From Bacteroidetes bacterium 46-16 (GTDB lineage Bacteria; Bacteroidota; Bacteroidia; Chitinophagales; Chitinophagaceae), in contig MKUN01000031.1 in assembly GCA_001897835.1 (NCBI GenBank), forward strand, positions 1-64,000: 64,000 nucleotides of DNA. Reading direction: 5' to 3'. This document shows, in pieces, positions 35,531-44,358 of the stretch (its first letter is position 1; each line of letters starts with the position of its first letter). The notes under the pieces were generated by a model. It was not told the origin of the DNA and did no database searches. It saw nothing but the letters and a program-made list of their open reading frames with translations. A program made the translations under genes and the position numbers.

Positions 35531-36517
35531 ATGAAAATAGCTGTGTTTAGTACCCACAAATTTGAAAAGAAATATCTTGAACATGTATTCAATGGGAAAT
35601 ATGATGTAAAATATATCAGTACAACCCTTTCTTTCGAAACAGCTTCCTTAGCTCAGGGCTATGATGCTGTTTCTATTTTTGTGACCGATACTGCATGCGC
35701 TCTGACACTCCAAATACTGGCTAAATCAGGTGTTAAATTTCTTGCACTACGTTCGGCAGGCTATAATCATGTCGATCTTGCAGCAGCCAAAAGGCTTAAG
35801 ATTAAAATAGCTCGTGTACCCGAATATTCTCCTCATGCCGTAGCAGAACATACAGTCGCTCTGATGCTCGCGTTAAACCGTAAATTGATACGTGCCCATA
35901 ATAGGGTAATGGATCAAAATTTTTCATTGGATGGATTAGTGGGATTCGACATGTATATGAAAACAGTAGGTATTATCGGTACAGGAAAAATAGGAAGCGT
36001 TGTAGCTAAAATAATAAATGGCCTTGGATGCAGGATTCTTCTTCATGATAAGTCTGAAAACGTTGAACTGCACGATAAATATGGTGCTATCTATACGGAT
36101 TGTGACACATTATGTAAAGAATCCGATATTATCTCCCTTCACGTTCCCCTGATGCCTGAAACATTACATTTGATCAATAAAGACTGTATCAGGAAAATGA
36201 AAAGAGGGGTCATGCTGATAAACACCAGTAGAGGTGCCTTGGTTAGCACGACCGATGTGTTAGAGGCTCTTAAAACCGGGCAAATTGGCTATTTGGGACT
36301 AGATGTTTATGAAGAAGAAAAAGGTCTTTTTTTTGAAGATCATTCTGAAGATATTTTGCAGGATGATATTATTGCAAGACTTATGACATTCAATAACGTT
36401 ATAATTACAAGTCACCAGGCTTTTTTGACAGATACAGCATTGTCAAATATTGCGAAGGTTACATTTGATAATCTTGAATGTTATGAAAATGACACTAAAT
36501 GTGATAATGAATTGTAG
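35531..36517 (+). CDS. D-lactate dehydrogenase-like 2-hydroxyacid dehydrogenase
   Basis: The start at ATG 35531 ('MKIAVFSTHKFEKKYL') is preferred over the track start, giving 328 residues. It shows the NAD-binding Rossmann motif 'VGIIGTGKIGSVVAKI', the substrate Arg in 'INTSRGALVSTTDVLEAL', and the catalytic His in 'IITSHQAFLT'. This is the fermentative D-lactate dehydrogenase type (pyruvate to D-lactate with NADH). Its position after PEP synthase suggests a pyruvate-handling, low-oxygen module. Confidence 0.9.
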   Translation: MKIAVFSTHKFEKKYLEHVFNGKYDVKYISTTLSFETASLAQGYDAVSIFVTDTACALTLQILAKSGVKFLALRSAGYNHVDLAAAKRLKIKIARVPEYSPHAVAEHTVALMLALNRKLIRAHNRVMDQNFSLDGLVGFDMYMKTVGIIGTGKIGSVVAKIINGLGCRILLHDKSENVELHDKYGAIYTDCDTLCKESDIISLHVPLMPETLHLINKDCIRKMKRGVMLINTSRGALVSTTDVLEALKTGQIGYLGLDVYEEEKGLFFEDHSEDILQDDIIARLMTFNNVIITSHQAFLTDTALSNIAKVTFDNLECYENDTKCDNEL

Positions 36518-36799
36518 ATGAATTGCTTGCCAGCAAGTTTTGTCTTCAAAAAGCGTTAGCGACATTCCTGATAAAGTGTCGAGATGCAAGTCAAAGATTA
36601 TAAGCTGAGTAGGTTATAAGAGTTAGAATAGACAAGCTATAAGATTAGTGGATTGGATAAGGAGCTTAGCCTCATAGGACACAATCATCCTATAAATTAA
36701 ATACAATTACATGTGTGTGCGATCTGTTAATTCGCTAAAATATATAGCAGCTTTAAAATCAAATTTTCTCGTTTTTATACTGTGGTTTAGATAATCTTT

Positions 36800-36807
36800 T
36801 AATTTTG
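36800..36807 (+). promoter_or_regulatory. -7 promoter element before second HYC_CC_PP gene
   Basis: TAATTTTG matches the Bacteroidota -7 element and ends six bases before the ATG at 36814, predicting a very short or absent 5' leader. No convincing -33 TTTG was found at the right spacing. The 296 bases from 36518 hold no gene; they contain loosely repeated TATAAG words. Confidence 0.45.
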
Positions 36808-36813
36808 CAATAC

Positions 36814-37218
36814 ATGAAGCGCCTCTTAACGATAATGATAGCCGTCTCTTACCTGTGCCTTAGCATAGGTATTACCATGCATATTCATTATTGTATGGGC
36901 AGAATAGTTAGTGCGAGCTTTATTGAGCCGGATGACCAACATCATTGTTCTCATTGCGGGATGAAGAAGACCTCTTCAAAAAATGGATGTTGCAAAGATG
37001 AGCACAAGCTGTTTAAAAGTGCCAATGACCAGCATTTGGCAAAACTGCTTATCTTAAAGGCCGGCTTTAGTGAATTTGTAATCATCCCACTGACTAGTTT
37101 CCCGCAAGAGGTATATCTTGCTACAGCCTATAAAAATCCTGCTGCAAAGGCAAATGCTCCACCCCGGCGGGTGCCGCATTGTCCCCTCTACATAAGCTTA
37201 CGGAATTTCCGTGTCTGA
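36814..37218 (+). CDS. HYC_CC_PP-type small exported protein (second copy)
   Basis: ATG 36814 is chosen because the track start (TTG 36805) lies in the promoter element; this gives 134 residues. It has a signal peptide ('MKRLLTIMIAVSYLCLSIG'), 'HIHYCMG', then Cys clusters 'HCSHCGMKK' and 'NGCCKDEHK', and 'NAPPRRV' near the end. The HYC...CC...PP order matches the protein at 8625. Its neighbours encode copper-handling proteins, so it probably acts in the periplasm on copper or another soft metal. Confidence 0.72.
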   Translation: MKRLLTIMIAVSYLCLSIGITMHIHYCMGRIVSASFIEPDDQHHCSHCGMKKTSSKNGCCKDEHKLFKSANDQHLAKLLILKAGFSEFVIIPLTSFPQEVYLATAYKNPAAKANAPPRRVPHCPLYISLRNFRV

Positions 37219-37302
37219 TACCATTTTATTGTTGCTGCAACGATAGGAATATTTCTATGGCATACGCTGCCTGAAATATTACTCACGTTGCTTTTTTCTT
37301 TT

Positions 37303-37331
37303 CCGGTAATTCCACAGGAAGGAATTACCGG
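37303..37331. terminator. Perfect 11-bp hairpin
   Basis: CCGGTAATTCC pairs with GGAATTACCGG around the loop ACAGGAA. It lies between the HYC_CC_PP gene and the first DUF3347 gene. There is no T tract immediately after it, so it may be a terminator for the first or an operator for the second. Confidence 0.5.
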
Positions 37332-37366
37332 TGCATGGATTACCTAACAATAAAATTATTTTCTTA

Positions 37367-37972
37367 ATGAACTTCTCAATCAAAGCCGCACTATCAGCAA
37401 CGATAATACTGATTAGTGCTTCCTGTGGGAACGGGAATAATAAAAATAACGAGACAGCTCAGGATGCAACTTCGGCTATTAATATGGACGATGTTGCCAT
37501 CATAAAACCGTCTATCACTAATGCCGATCAGTTACTCACAAAACAAATTGACGGTATTTACAATAGTTACCTGCAGGTGCAATCCGCGCTTGCCGCAGAT
37601 CAGTTCTCAAAAGCATCTGTTGCCGCCAATGAGCTGAATACAGTGCTGAGCGATTTTAAAGACAGTACAATGCCGGAAAACCAAAAGCAGGCGTACGAAA
37701 CGCATATATCTGCGATCAGGGAAAGTGCGAACAAGATTGTTAACAGCAAAAATATTGAACAGCAACGGATATCGTTTGAACCCTTGTCCACGCATGTATT
37801 CGACCTTTTAAAATCGTTCGGAAGTAATAAGCCGGTATATGAAACCCATTGCTCTATGGCATTTGACAATAAAGGGGCAAGCTGGCTTAGTGACCAACCT
37901 GTAATACGAAATCCATATTACGGCAATAAAATGCTGGAATGTGGTGAAGTGATGTCCGTTATTAAAAAGTAA
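37367..37972 (+). CDS. DUF3347 lipoprotein, copy 1
   Basis: Start at ATG 37367, 201 residues, lipobox 'ILISASC'. A helical DUF3347 domain of about 150 residues follows ('LLTKQIDGIYNSYLQVQSAL'). It ends with a conserved Cys/Met segment: 'YETHCSMAFDNKGASWLS' and 'NPYYGNKMLECGEV'. DUF3347 occurs alone and at the end of CusB-type adaptors in Bacteroidota; the C...M...C residues suggest copper binding. It begins a run with an HMA protein and two more DUF3347 copies. Confidence 0.82.
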   Translation: MNFSIKAALSATIILISASCGNGNNKNNETAQDATSAINMDDVAIIKPSITNADQLLTKQIDGIYNSYLQVQSALAADQFSKASVAANELNTVLSDFKDSTMPENQKQAYETHISAIRESANKIVNSKNIEQQRISFEPLSTHVFDLLKSFGSNKPVYETHCSMAFDNKGASWLSDQPVIRNPYYGNKMLECGEVMSVIKK

Positions 37973-38005
37973 AAAAGCATTATCAAACGATAAAAATTCT
38001 TAAAA

Positions 38006-38500
38006 ATGAAAAAACTCCTTTTTGTAATTGCCATGATCATTTCGGTGTCTTCTTTTGCACAAATTAAATCCGTAAGCCTTACGGCCAGCGGTTTGACATG
38101 TAGTATGTGCAGCAAGGCCATTTATAAATCACTTACAAAAATCCCTGATATCCAGGACATAGATGTTGATATCAAAAACTCAAGCTATCGCATCACATTT
38201 AGAGAGGGCAAAAATGTATCATTAGATGCCATAAGAAAAGCCGTGGAAAATGCAGGCTTCTCTGTAGCATCACTGAAAGTAACAGCGAACTTCACCAAAA
38301 CAGCGGTCGGACCTGACTCCCCCATATCACTGCAAGGCGGTACTTACCTTTTCGTCAGGACACCGAGGCAAACTATCGAGGGTACACAGACTTTTACAGT
38401 GGTAGATAAAAATTACCTGCCTGCAAATGAGCATAAGAAATATGCTAAAGAAATTGCCATGCAAACGTCTAAAGAGAATGTGTACCACGTGATTTTATAA
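38006..38500 (+). CDS. Exported HMA-domain (copper chaperone-like) protein
   Basis: 164 residues. Signal peptide (residues 1-19, 'MIISVSSFAQ'), then an HMA fold with the metal-binding motif 'SGLTCSMCSKAIYKSL' (Cys 32 and 35) and the end of the fold 'AIRKAVENAGFSVASL'. About 70 further residues follow, of unknown fold. Because it is exported, it would act as a periplasmic metal carrier rather than as a cytoplasmic CopZ. It lies between DUF3347 copy 1 and an outer-membrane-like protein, all closely spaced. Confidence 0.82.
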   Translation: MKKLLFVIAMIISVSSFAQIKSVSLTASGLTCSMCSKAIYKSLTKIPDIQDIDVDIKNSSYRITFREGKNVSLDAIRKAVENAGFSVASLKVTANFTKTAVGPDSPISLQGGTYLFVRTPRQTIEGTQTFTVVDKNYLPANEHKKYAKEIAMQTSKENVYHVIL

Positions 38501-38512
38501 TAACCGCTGAAT

Positions 38513-39337
38513 ATGGAATTTTTCTTTAGAAAGTTATTTCTGGTAGGTGCTATAGCAATAAGTACGAACCATGCCAATGGACAGGAGCTATTTGTCTTTA
38601 CCGAACCGGCCAGCAATATGCCCGCTAAATCTATAGGCATCAGAATTGGCAACTGGATTATGGAGGATCAGCGGAACAGTTCAATTAACTATCACCTTAT
38701 CCCCGAGTTGATGTGGGGGGTGAACAGAAGGCTTATGATACACGTAGAAGGTTTTGCGAGTAACCGTAACAAAAGTTTTTCGGCTGAAGGAGGCGCGTTG
38801 TATGTTAAATACCGATTCTTTAGTAAAGACCGTGTATATCGCCATTTCAGGATGGCCGCATTGGGTAGAATTGCAGTTAACAATAGCGACATCCACCAGG
38901 ACGAGATAGAAACCAATGGGCATAATTCGGGTTTTGAAGGCGGCATTATCGCAACGCAACTGCTGCACAAACAAGCGATCTCTGCGACGATCAGTTACGA
39001 ACAGGCTACTAACAATGCCGGTGGCAACGAATTCCCTCAATTGCAGGCAAACAAAGCAATCAATTATGCCTTGTCAACAGGAAGGCTGGTGTTGCCCAAA
39101 GACTACACGGATTACGGACAAATGAACCTCAATGTCATGGTAGAGTTACTGGGGCAGTACCTTCCCGAGAACAGGAAAACATATCTGGATGCGACGGTTT
39201 CCATGCAATTTATATTTAACAGCCAATTCAGGGTGGATGTAGGGTATAAAAGGGAATTATACAACAACATGCTACGCACGGCGCCAAACGGCTTCCTGAT
39301 AAGGATTGAACATCTGTTATTCAACACTTTCAAATAA
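38513..39337 (+). CDS. Outer-membrane beta-barrel-like protein
   Basis: 274 residues, with a signal peptide ('FLVGAIAISTNHANG') and alternating beta strands ('GALYVKYRFFSKDRVYRHFRM', 'QFRVDVGYKRELY'), ending in an aromatic residue pattern ('RIEHLLFNTFK'). This suggests a small outer-membrane beta-barrel. 12 bases separate it from the HMA gene. The family is unknown to me. In this operon it may be a passive metal exit or a docking protein, which is inference. Confidence 0.65.
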   Translation: MEFFFRKLFLVGAIAISTNHANGQELFVFTEPASNMPAKSIGIRIGNWIMEDQRNSSINYHLIPELMWGVNRRLMIHVEGFASNRNKSFSAEGGALYVKYRFFSKDRVYRHFRMAALGRIAVNNSDIHQDEIETNGHNSGFEGGIIATQLLHKQAISATISYEQATNNAGGNEFPQLQANKAINYALSTGRLVLPKDYTDYGQMNLNVMVELLGQYLPENRKTYLDATVSMQFIFNSQFRVDVGYKRELYNNMLRTAPNGFLIRIEHLLFNTFK

Positions 39338-39370
39338 GTCAATCTCATTTAAAACGCAAAAAACAGAATA

Positions 39371-39895
39371 ATGAAAAAAAATATCATCGTAGTACTTCTT
39401 TGCATTTTTGCCGTTATTGCATCGGCACAAACGAAAAATGCGGACGTTCCCCAACAACAGGAACAATCCGTTAAAATATCAGCAGACCAACTGTTGGGTG
39501 CCTATTATGGCATTAAGGATGCCCTTGTTAACGGCTCCGGCATTCAGGCATCCGCAAAGGCTACCTCTTTTCATGAAGCCTTAAAGACAGTAGACCAAAG
39601 CGCGTTTAATGAAAAGGAACGCGCAGCTTTTATGGCTTTAAAACCAAAGCTGGCTGATGAAGCCCAAAAGATAGCCGTGTCAAAGGCGGTTGAAGAACAA
39701 AGATCCGTATTCGCCTCCCTCTCAGGCAATATGTGGGAACTTCTGAAATCGTTCGGCCATTTCGATCAACCGGTTTATAAACAATATTGCCCTATGAAGA
39801 AGGTCTATTGGGTCAGCGGGGAGACAAACATTAAAAACCCTTACTATGGAAAACAAATGCTGACCTGTGGTAAAACAACAGAAACAATCCAATAA
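39371..39895 (+). CDS. DUF3347 exported protein, copy 2
   Basis: 174 residues with a cleavable signal peptide ('LLCIFAVIASAQ') and no lipobox Cys. The DUF3347 helical domain ends with 'YKQYCPMKKVYWVS' and 'NPYYGKQMLTCGKT', the same Cys/Met elements as copies 1 and 3. It is probably periplasmic and soluble, whereas the other two copies are lipoproteins. Confidence 0.82.
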   Translation: MKKNIIVVLLCIFAVIASAQTKNADVPQQQEQSVKISADQLLGAYYGIKDALVNGSGIQASAKATSFHEALKTVDQSAFNEKERAAFMALKPKLADEAQKIAVSKAVEEQRSVFASLSGNMWELLKSFGHFDQPVYKQYCPMKKVYWVSGETNIKNPYYGKQMLTCGKTTETIQ

Positions 39896-39921
39896 TTTAA
39901 TAACGCACAAACTTCAAAAAA

Positions 39922-40500
39922 ATGAAAAGAATCCTTTTAAGTGCAACGTCAGTGCTGGCGCTATTTACGGCCTGCAATAATAACAGTTCGGAAAAGACCG
40001 CTGAATCCACTACCGTTAAGGACAGCAGTGTCACCAGTTCATCTGCCGCTACTGTTCCGGTAGCAGCATCCTCTATTAAAGGAATTATAGATGGCTACCT
40101 GCATTTGAAAAATGCACTGGCTACTGATGATGGAAATGCAGCGGCAACGGCAGGAAGTGATATTTTGACTGCCATGCAGTCGGTCGATATGAACCAAATG
40201 GATGAAGCTAAACACAAAGCGTATATGTCAGTTGCCGACGATATTAAAGAGAATGCAGAACACATCAACGCAAACGCAGGTAAAATTGCTCACCAGAGAG
40301 AACATTTTGAAATGTTGAGCAAGGACATATATGATTTGGTCAAAGCTTTTGGCGCAGGCACCACCCTCTACAAGGATTTCTGCCCCATGGCTTTTGATCA
40401 GAAAGGTGCTTTTTGGCTGAGTGAAACCAAAGACATAAAAAACCCCTATTTCGGAAAGGAAATGCCGGAATGCGGAGAGGTAAAAGAAGAGCTTAAATGA
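39922..40500 (+). CDS. DUF3347 lipoprotein, copy 3
   Basis: 192 residues, lipobox 'VLALFTAC', a Ser/Thr-rich linker, then a DUF3347 domain ending 'YKDFCPMAFDQKGAFWLS' and 'NPYFGKEMPECGEV'. It is close to copy 1 in its end motif, pointing to local duplication. It overlaps the heme protein gene by ATGA, so translation is coupled. Confidence 0.82.
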   Translation: MKRILLSATSVLALFTACNNNSSEKTAESTTVKDSSVTSSSAATVPVAASSIKGIIDGYLHLKNALATDDGNAAATAGSDILTAMQSVDMNQMDEAKHKAYMSVADDIKENAEHINANAGKIAHQREHFEMLSKDIYDLVKAFGAGTTLYKDFCPMAFDQKGAFWLSETKDIKNPYFGKEMPECGEVKEELK

Positions 40501-40961
40501 GTAGTACAAGAAAGATAGTATCGCTATTGCTTGTTGTATTGATAATCTTGCAACTGATTCAACCTGCCCGTAACGAAAGCGGGCAGGTTGAATCTAAAGA
40601 ATTTGCAAGCATTTACGAGGTGCCGGGCAATATCGAAATTATTTTAAAAAATGCCTGTTACGATTGCCATAGCAATAATACAGACTACCCTTGGTATGCA
40701 AATATTCAACCCACAGGCTGGATAATGGCCAATCATATTAGTAAGGGGAAAGAACAACTGAATTTCAGCGTGTTCGGATCATATAGTAAAAGAAGGCAGA
40801 TCAATAAATTCAAAGGAATTGCCAACCAGGTTAAAGAGGGTGCTATGCCGGTAGCTTCTTACAAACTAATGCATCAAAAGGCCCGGTTAAGTAAGGAAGA
40901 AAAATTGTTGATAGAAAATTGGATGAACAAAATGGCAGACAGCTTTACCGCTATCAACTAA
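40497..40961 (+). CDS. Membrane-anchored heme-binding (CxxCH) protein
   Basis: 154 residues. One N-terminal membrane anchor ('IVSLLLVVLIILQLIQ'), then a c-type heme motif 'NACYDCHSNNTDYPWYANI' (Cys 54, 57 and His 58), with the surrounding text of the haem-binding domain found across Bacteroidota. Likely a periplasmic electron carrier. It is coupled to DUF3347 copy 3, which suggests redox control of copper in this module. Confidence 0.82.
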   Translation: MSSTRKIVSLLLVVLIILQLIQPARNESGQVESKEFASIYEVPGNIEIILKNACYDCHSNNTDYPWYANIQPTGWIMANHISKGKEQLNFSVFGSYSKRRQINKFKGIANQVKEGAMPVASYKLMHQKARLSKEEKLLIENWMNKMADSFTAIN

Positions 40962-40966
40962 GACAC

Positions 40967-41041
40967 ATGCACAGATTCAAACAAATACTAATCAGAATAT
41001 TTAAGGCAATTTTCATTCGGAAAAAGGATTGCTGTAAATAA
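40967..41041 (+). CDS. Possible 24-residue basic Cys-Cys peptide
   Basis: An unlisted small ORF, ATG to TAA, encodes a 24-residue peptide with alternating Ile/Phe/Leu and Lys/Arg that ends in 'KKDCCK'. It starts 5 bases after the heme-protein stop and ends 12 bases before the CopB-type ATPase start. Spacing and the terminal Cys pair fit a small metal-binding or membrane-associated peptide, but an ORF this short can occur by chance. Confidence 0.35.
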   Translation: MHRFKQILIRIFKAIFIRKKDCCK

Positions 41042-41053
41042 AAAAATCTCGTT

Positions 41054-43096
41054 ATGGAAGATCAACACAAAGGAAACAACAGCCATGCAGGTCACGATAT
41101 GGGGCACATGCATCATAGTGTTAACCCCAGGATGGGCATGGCTGGCCATGACCACCATGCGATGATGATCGCTGATTTCAGAAAAAGGTTTTATGTGGTA
41201 TTGGTGCTAACAGTCCCCATAATGCTCCTGTCCACTATGATACAGCACTTCATGGGCGTACAATGGCAATTCCCTGGTGCACAGTACATCCTGTTCGCCC
41301 TATCGAGTATTGTCTTTTTTTATGGCGGCTGGCCATTCCTTAAAGGCCTGGCAGACGAAGTGAAATCAAAGAATCCAGGTATGATGTTCCTGATTGGATT
41401 TGCCATAACTGTAGCTTACGCATATAGTGTGGCAATAGTGTTTGGGTTGGAAGGAATGGACTTTTTTTGGGAGCTGGCCACCCTGATCCTTATTATGCTT
41501 TTGGGGCATTGGATAGAAATGAAATCTGTCGCAGGCGCATCGAAAGAATTGGAATTGTTAGTGCAATTAATGCCTGCCGAGGCACATATGGTTATGCCAG
41601 GCATGGTACACGATGTAAAAACAGATACGCTGAAAGAAAATGATATTATCCTCGTAAAGCCTGGCGAAAAGGTGGCTGCAGACGGTATAATACTGGAAGG
41701 AGACAGTTATCTCAATGAAAGTATGCTTACTGGTGAATCAAAACCGGTACAAAAAATAAAGGGTGACAAGGTCATTGCTGGATCAATAAATGGGAATGGC
41801 TCGATAAAGGTCACGGTATCCCATACCGCGAAAGATTCTTATCTGTCTCAGGTCGTTAAGCTGGTAGATGATGCGCAAAAATCAAAATCAAAAACGCAGT
41901 TGCTGGCCGATACTGCCGCAAGATGGCTGACGGTCATTGCGCTGGTCACCGGGGTCGGTACATTTTTATATTGGTATTTTACCGGCCAGTCCCTGGCTTT
42001 CGCTATGGAGCGAATGGTAACGGTCATTGTTATCTGTTGTCCGCATGCGCTTGGTCTGGCAGTTCCACTGGTGGTTGCAAAATCAACGGCCTTATCCGCC
42101 AAGAATGGATTACTGATCAAGAACAGGACAGCCTTTGAAAATGCACGTAAGATAAGCACCATTGTATTTGATAAAACCGGCACATTGACGGTAGGTAAAT
42201 TTGAGGTGTCAAAAATTGTAGCATTACAGCAAGGTATTACTGAAAAAGAGGTTGTTCGACTGGCATCAGCGCTGGAACAGCAATCAGAACACCCTATTGC
42301 AACAGGCATCCTTCAAAAAGCTAAGGATCTGTCTGTCACCATTCCGGCAGCGGAGAACTTCCAGGCAATCACCGGTAAAGGTGTGGAAGCTACTGTAGAA
42401 GGTAAAATGGTACGTGTTGTCAGTCCAGGATATTTAAAGGTCAGCAGTTTGTCCATTCCTGCGGGCTTCACTGCCAATGATACTGAAACCGTTGTGTTTA
42501 TAATCGTTGATGACCACCTTGCAGGCTACATTGCTTTGTCGGATGAAATCAGAACGGAATCATTCAGTGCAATCAAGACCCTGAAAGAAAATCATATCAA
42601 ATCCATTTTACTTACAGGCGATAACGCAAAAGTAGCAAAGAGCGTCAGTGCAACATTGGGAATGGACAGCTTCATCGCCGAAGTATTGCCACATCAGAAA
42701 CTGGAAAAAATAAAAGAGCTGCAAAGTAAAGGCGAGTTTGTAGCCATGACTGGTGATGGTGTGAATGATGCGCCGGCATTGGCAGTTGCCGATATTGGTA
42801 TTGCGGTAGGCAGCGGTAGCGATATTGCTGCTGAAACTGCGGGGATCGTTTTAGTAAACAGCAACCCTAAAGATGTAGTCAGCTTAATATTGTTTGGCAA
42901 AGCTACCTATCGCAAAATGATACAGAATTTGATCTGGGCAACTGGCTACAACGTAATTGCGCTTCCACTGGCTGCGGGTATATTGTATAAACAAGGCATT
43001 TTATTAAGCCCCGCTGCCGGTGCCGTTTTAATGACCGTAAGTACAGTGGTGGTTGCCATCAATGCCAGTATGCTCAAAGTAAAAAAGTCAACCTGA
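41054..43096 (+). CDS. copB: Copper-translocating P1B-type ATPase (CopB-like)
   Basis: 680 residues. A His/Met-rich N-terminus ('HAGHDMGHMHHSVNPRMGM') replaces the usual HMA domains. Six to eight membrane spans follow, with the transport motif 'VICCPHALGLAVPLVV' (CPH type), the phosphorylation site 'DKTGTLTVG' (Asp near 373), 'SEHPIATGILQKA' and 'GDGVNDAPALAVADIGIAVG'. CPH plus a His-rich start indicates the P1B-3/CopB group, exporting copper or silver from the cytoplasm. Confidence 0.92.
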   Translation: MEDQHKGNNSHAGHDMGHMHHSVNPRMGMAGHDHHAMMIADFRKRFYVVLVLTVPIMLLSTMIQHFMGVQWQFPGAQYILFALSSIVFFYGGWPFLKGLADEVKSKNPGMMFLIGFAITVAYAYSVAIVFGLEGMDFFWELATLILIMLLGHWIEMKSVAGASKELELLVQLMPAEAHMVMPGMVHDVKTDTLKENDIILVKPGEKVAADGIILEGDSYLNESMLTGESKPVQKIKGDKVIAGSINGNGSIKVTVSHTAKDSYLSQVVKLVDDAQKSKSKTQLLADTAARWLTVIALVTGVGTFLYWYFTGQSLAFAMERMVTVIVICCPHALGLAVPLVVAKSTALSAKNGLLIKNRTAFENARKISTIVFDKTGTLTVGKFEVSKIVALQQGITEKEVVRLASALEQQSEHPIATGILQKAKDLSVTIPAAENFQAITGKGVEATVEGKMVRVVSPGYLKVSSLSIPAGFTANDTETVVFIIVDDHLAGYIALSDEIRTESFSAIKTLKENHIKSILLTGDNAKVAKSVSATLGMDSFIAEVLPHQKLEKIKELQSKGEFVAMTGDGVNDAPALAVADIGIAVGSGSDIAAETAGIVLVNSNPKDVVSLILFGKATYRKMIQNLIWATGYNVIALPLAAGILYKQGILLSPAAGAVLMTVSTVVVAINASMLKVKKST

Positions 43097-43103
43097 AGTA
43101 ACC

Positions 43104-44348
43104 ATGCAGCATCTCTCCCAGATAATAGCGCAATATAAAACAGACACGGAAAGCGTGTATAATACCTGGTTTATTGCCAATGATGAACGATTGAAAGCCT
43201 TTCGTACCATCAGGCGTGGCGTATTACAGGTAATTGAGGATATTAAAAACAGGACGTTCCCTAATGATTTCAAGGGCAGCAGCCTGGAGTTTGTTTTGAA
43301 TTGCATTGCAGAACAAAAACAGGTCTTTGTAGGGGTTGCTCATCCATTTTACTGGAAGCCCAAATTACGCATCCCGGATATTTACGAAAACCAGGCTAAT
43401 AAAATCGCTTTCGGACAATTCCTCGAAACCTGCATCAATGCTAAAACAGAAGAGCAGGTCCTAAAGGAAGTTGTCAAATTGGATGAGTTGAAAATAAAAG
43501 GCCTGGGCCCCGCTGTGGCAAGTATCCTGTATTTCCTGCATCCCACCTTTTTCCCACCGTTCAATACCGCTATTCTCAATGGCTTTAATTTCCTATTCAG
43601 AGACAAAAAGAAGCTAGGCAGTTGGAGCGAATACCTTAAAATAAGGGAGGTATTGATCGAAACAAATACAAAGCATAAGGCAGAACTATCCAATGATCTG
43701 GGCGCAATTGCAGGTTTATGTTTTGAAATTGGCACACAAAAAATGTTGATTGGCAATGATGAGTACCTGAGTGAATCCGAGCGTAAGAATTTTGAAAAGA
43801 ATATTGAGAAGCGACAGAAAGAGATTGTTGGTGAAAAACTGGAAGAGAACCTGCACACAGAAATGCAGTACCACCTGCTAAAAATTGGTGCATCACTAGG
43901 TTACGATGTGACGCCCGCAAGTAATGATAAAAGCAAGGCATTTAATGGCCAGCTTTTCTCTTTTATGTCTCTAAACGGCTTCCCTGAATTACCCACCGAT
44001 AAAGACACGCAAAATACCATCCGTTTAATCGATGTGCTGTGGTTCGCAAAAGGAACGAATAATATCATTGGCGCTTTCGAGGTGGAAAAAAGCACCAGTA
44101 TTTATTCCGGGATTCTAAGATTGTCAGACCTGCATTTTAGTCTTGGTGATGGTGATAAGGTATTCTACATCATTATACCGGACAGCAGGGAAAAAGACGT
44201 GGTGCTGCAACTGAACAGACCCGTGATCAGGCGTTCAAAAATAAATATCAGGTACATTCTGTTTTCGGATTTGCGTTCACATTGTGATGCCATCTGCAAA
44301 TTCGGGTCGGATCATTCAGTTATGGAAAAAATAGCTAAAACGGTTTAA
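43104..44348 (+). CDS. HhH and PD-(D/E)xK-like nuclease-like protein
   Basis: 414 residues, no signal peptide. A helix-hairpin-helix-like segment is near residues 130-160 ('LDELKIKGLGPAVASILYFL'). A second half has a nuclease-like pattern, 'IDVLWFAKGTNNIIGAFEVE' (Asp, then Glu-x-Glu in place of Glu-x-Lys). It starts 7 bases after the CopB stop, in the middle of a metal operon, which is odd. It may be an uncharacterised restriction or repair nuclease; the family is not known to me. Confidence 0.5.
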   Translation: MQHLSQIIAQYKTDTESVYNTWFIANDERLKAFRTIRRGVLQVIEDIKNRTFPNDFKGSSLEFVLNCIAEQKQVFVGVAHPFYWKPKLRIPDIYENQANKIAFGQFLETCINAKTEEQVLKEVVKLDELKIKGLGPAVASILYFLHPTFFPPFNTAILNGFNFLFRDKKKLGSWSEYLKIREVLIETNTKHKAELSNDLGAIAGLCFEIGTQKMLIGNDEYLSESERKNFEKNIEKRQKEIVGEKLEENLHTEMQYHLLKIGASLGYDVTPASNDKSKAFNGQLFSFMSLNGFPELPTDKDTQNTIRLIDVLWFAKGTNNIIGAFEVEKSTSIYSGILRLSDLHFSLGDGDKVFYIIIPDSREKDVVLQLNRPVIRRSKINIRYILFSDLRSHCDAICKFGSDHSVMEKIAKTV

Positions 44349-44358
44349 AACTAATTCA

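Noticed and set aside
36590-36660. TATAAG-rich stretch as a tandem repeat
   Set aside because: Spacing and flanks are irregular, so it looks like low-complexity DNA rather than a true repeat array.
41848-42309. 153-residue minus-strand ORF
   Set aside because: Antisense to the CopB-type ATPase; shadow ORF.
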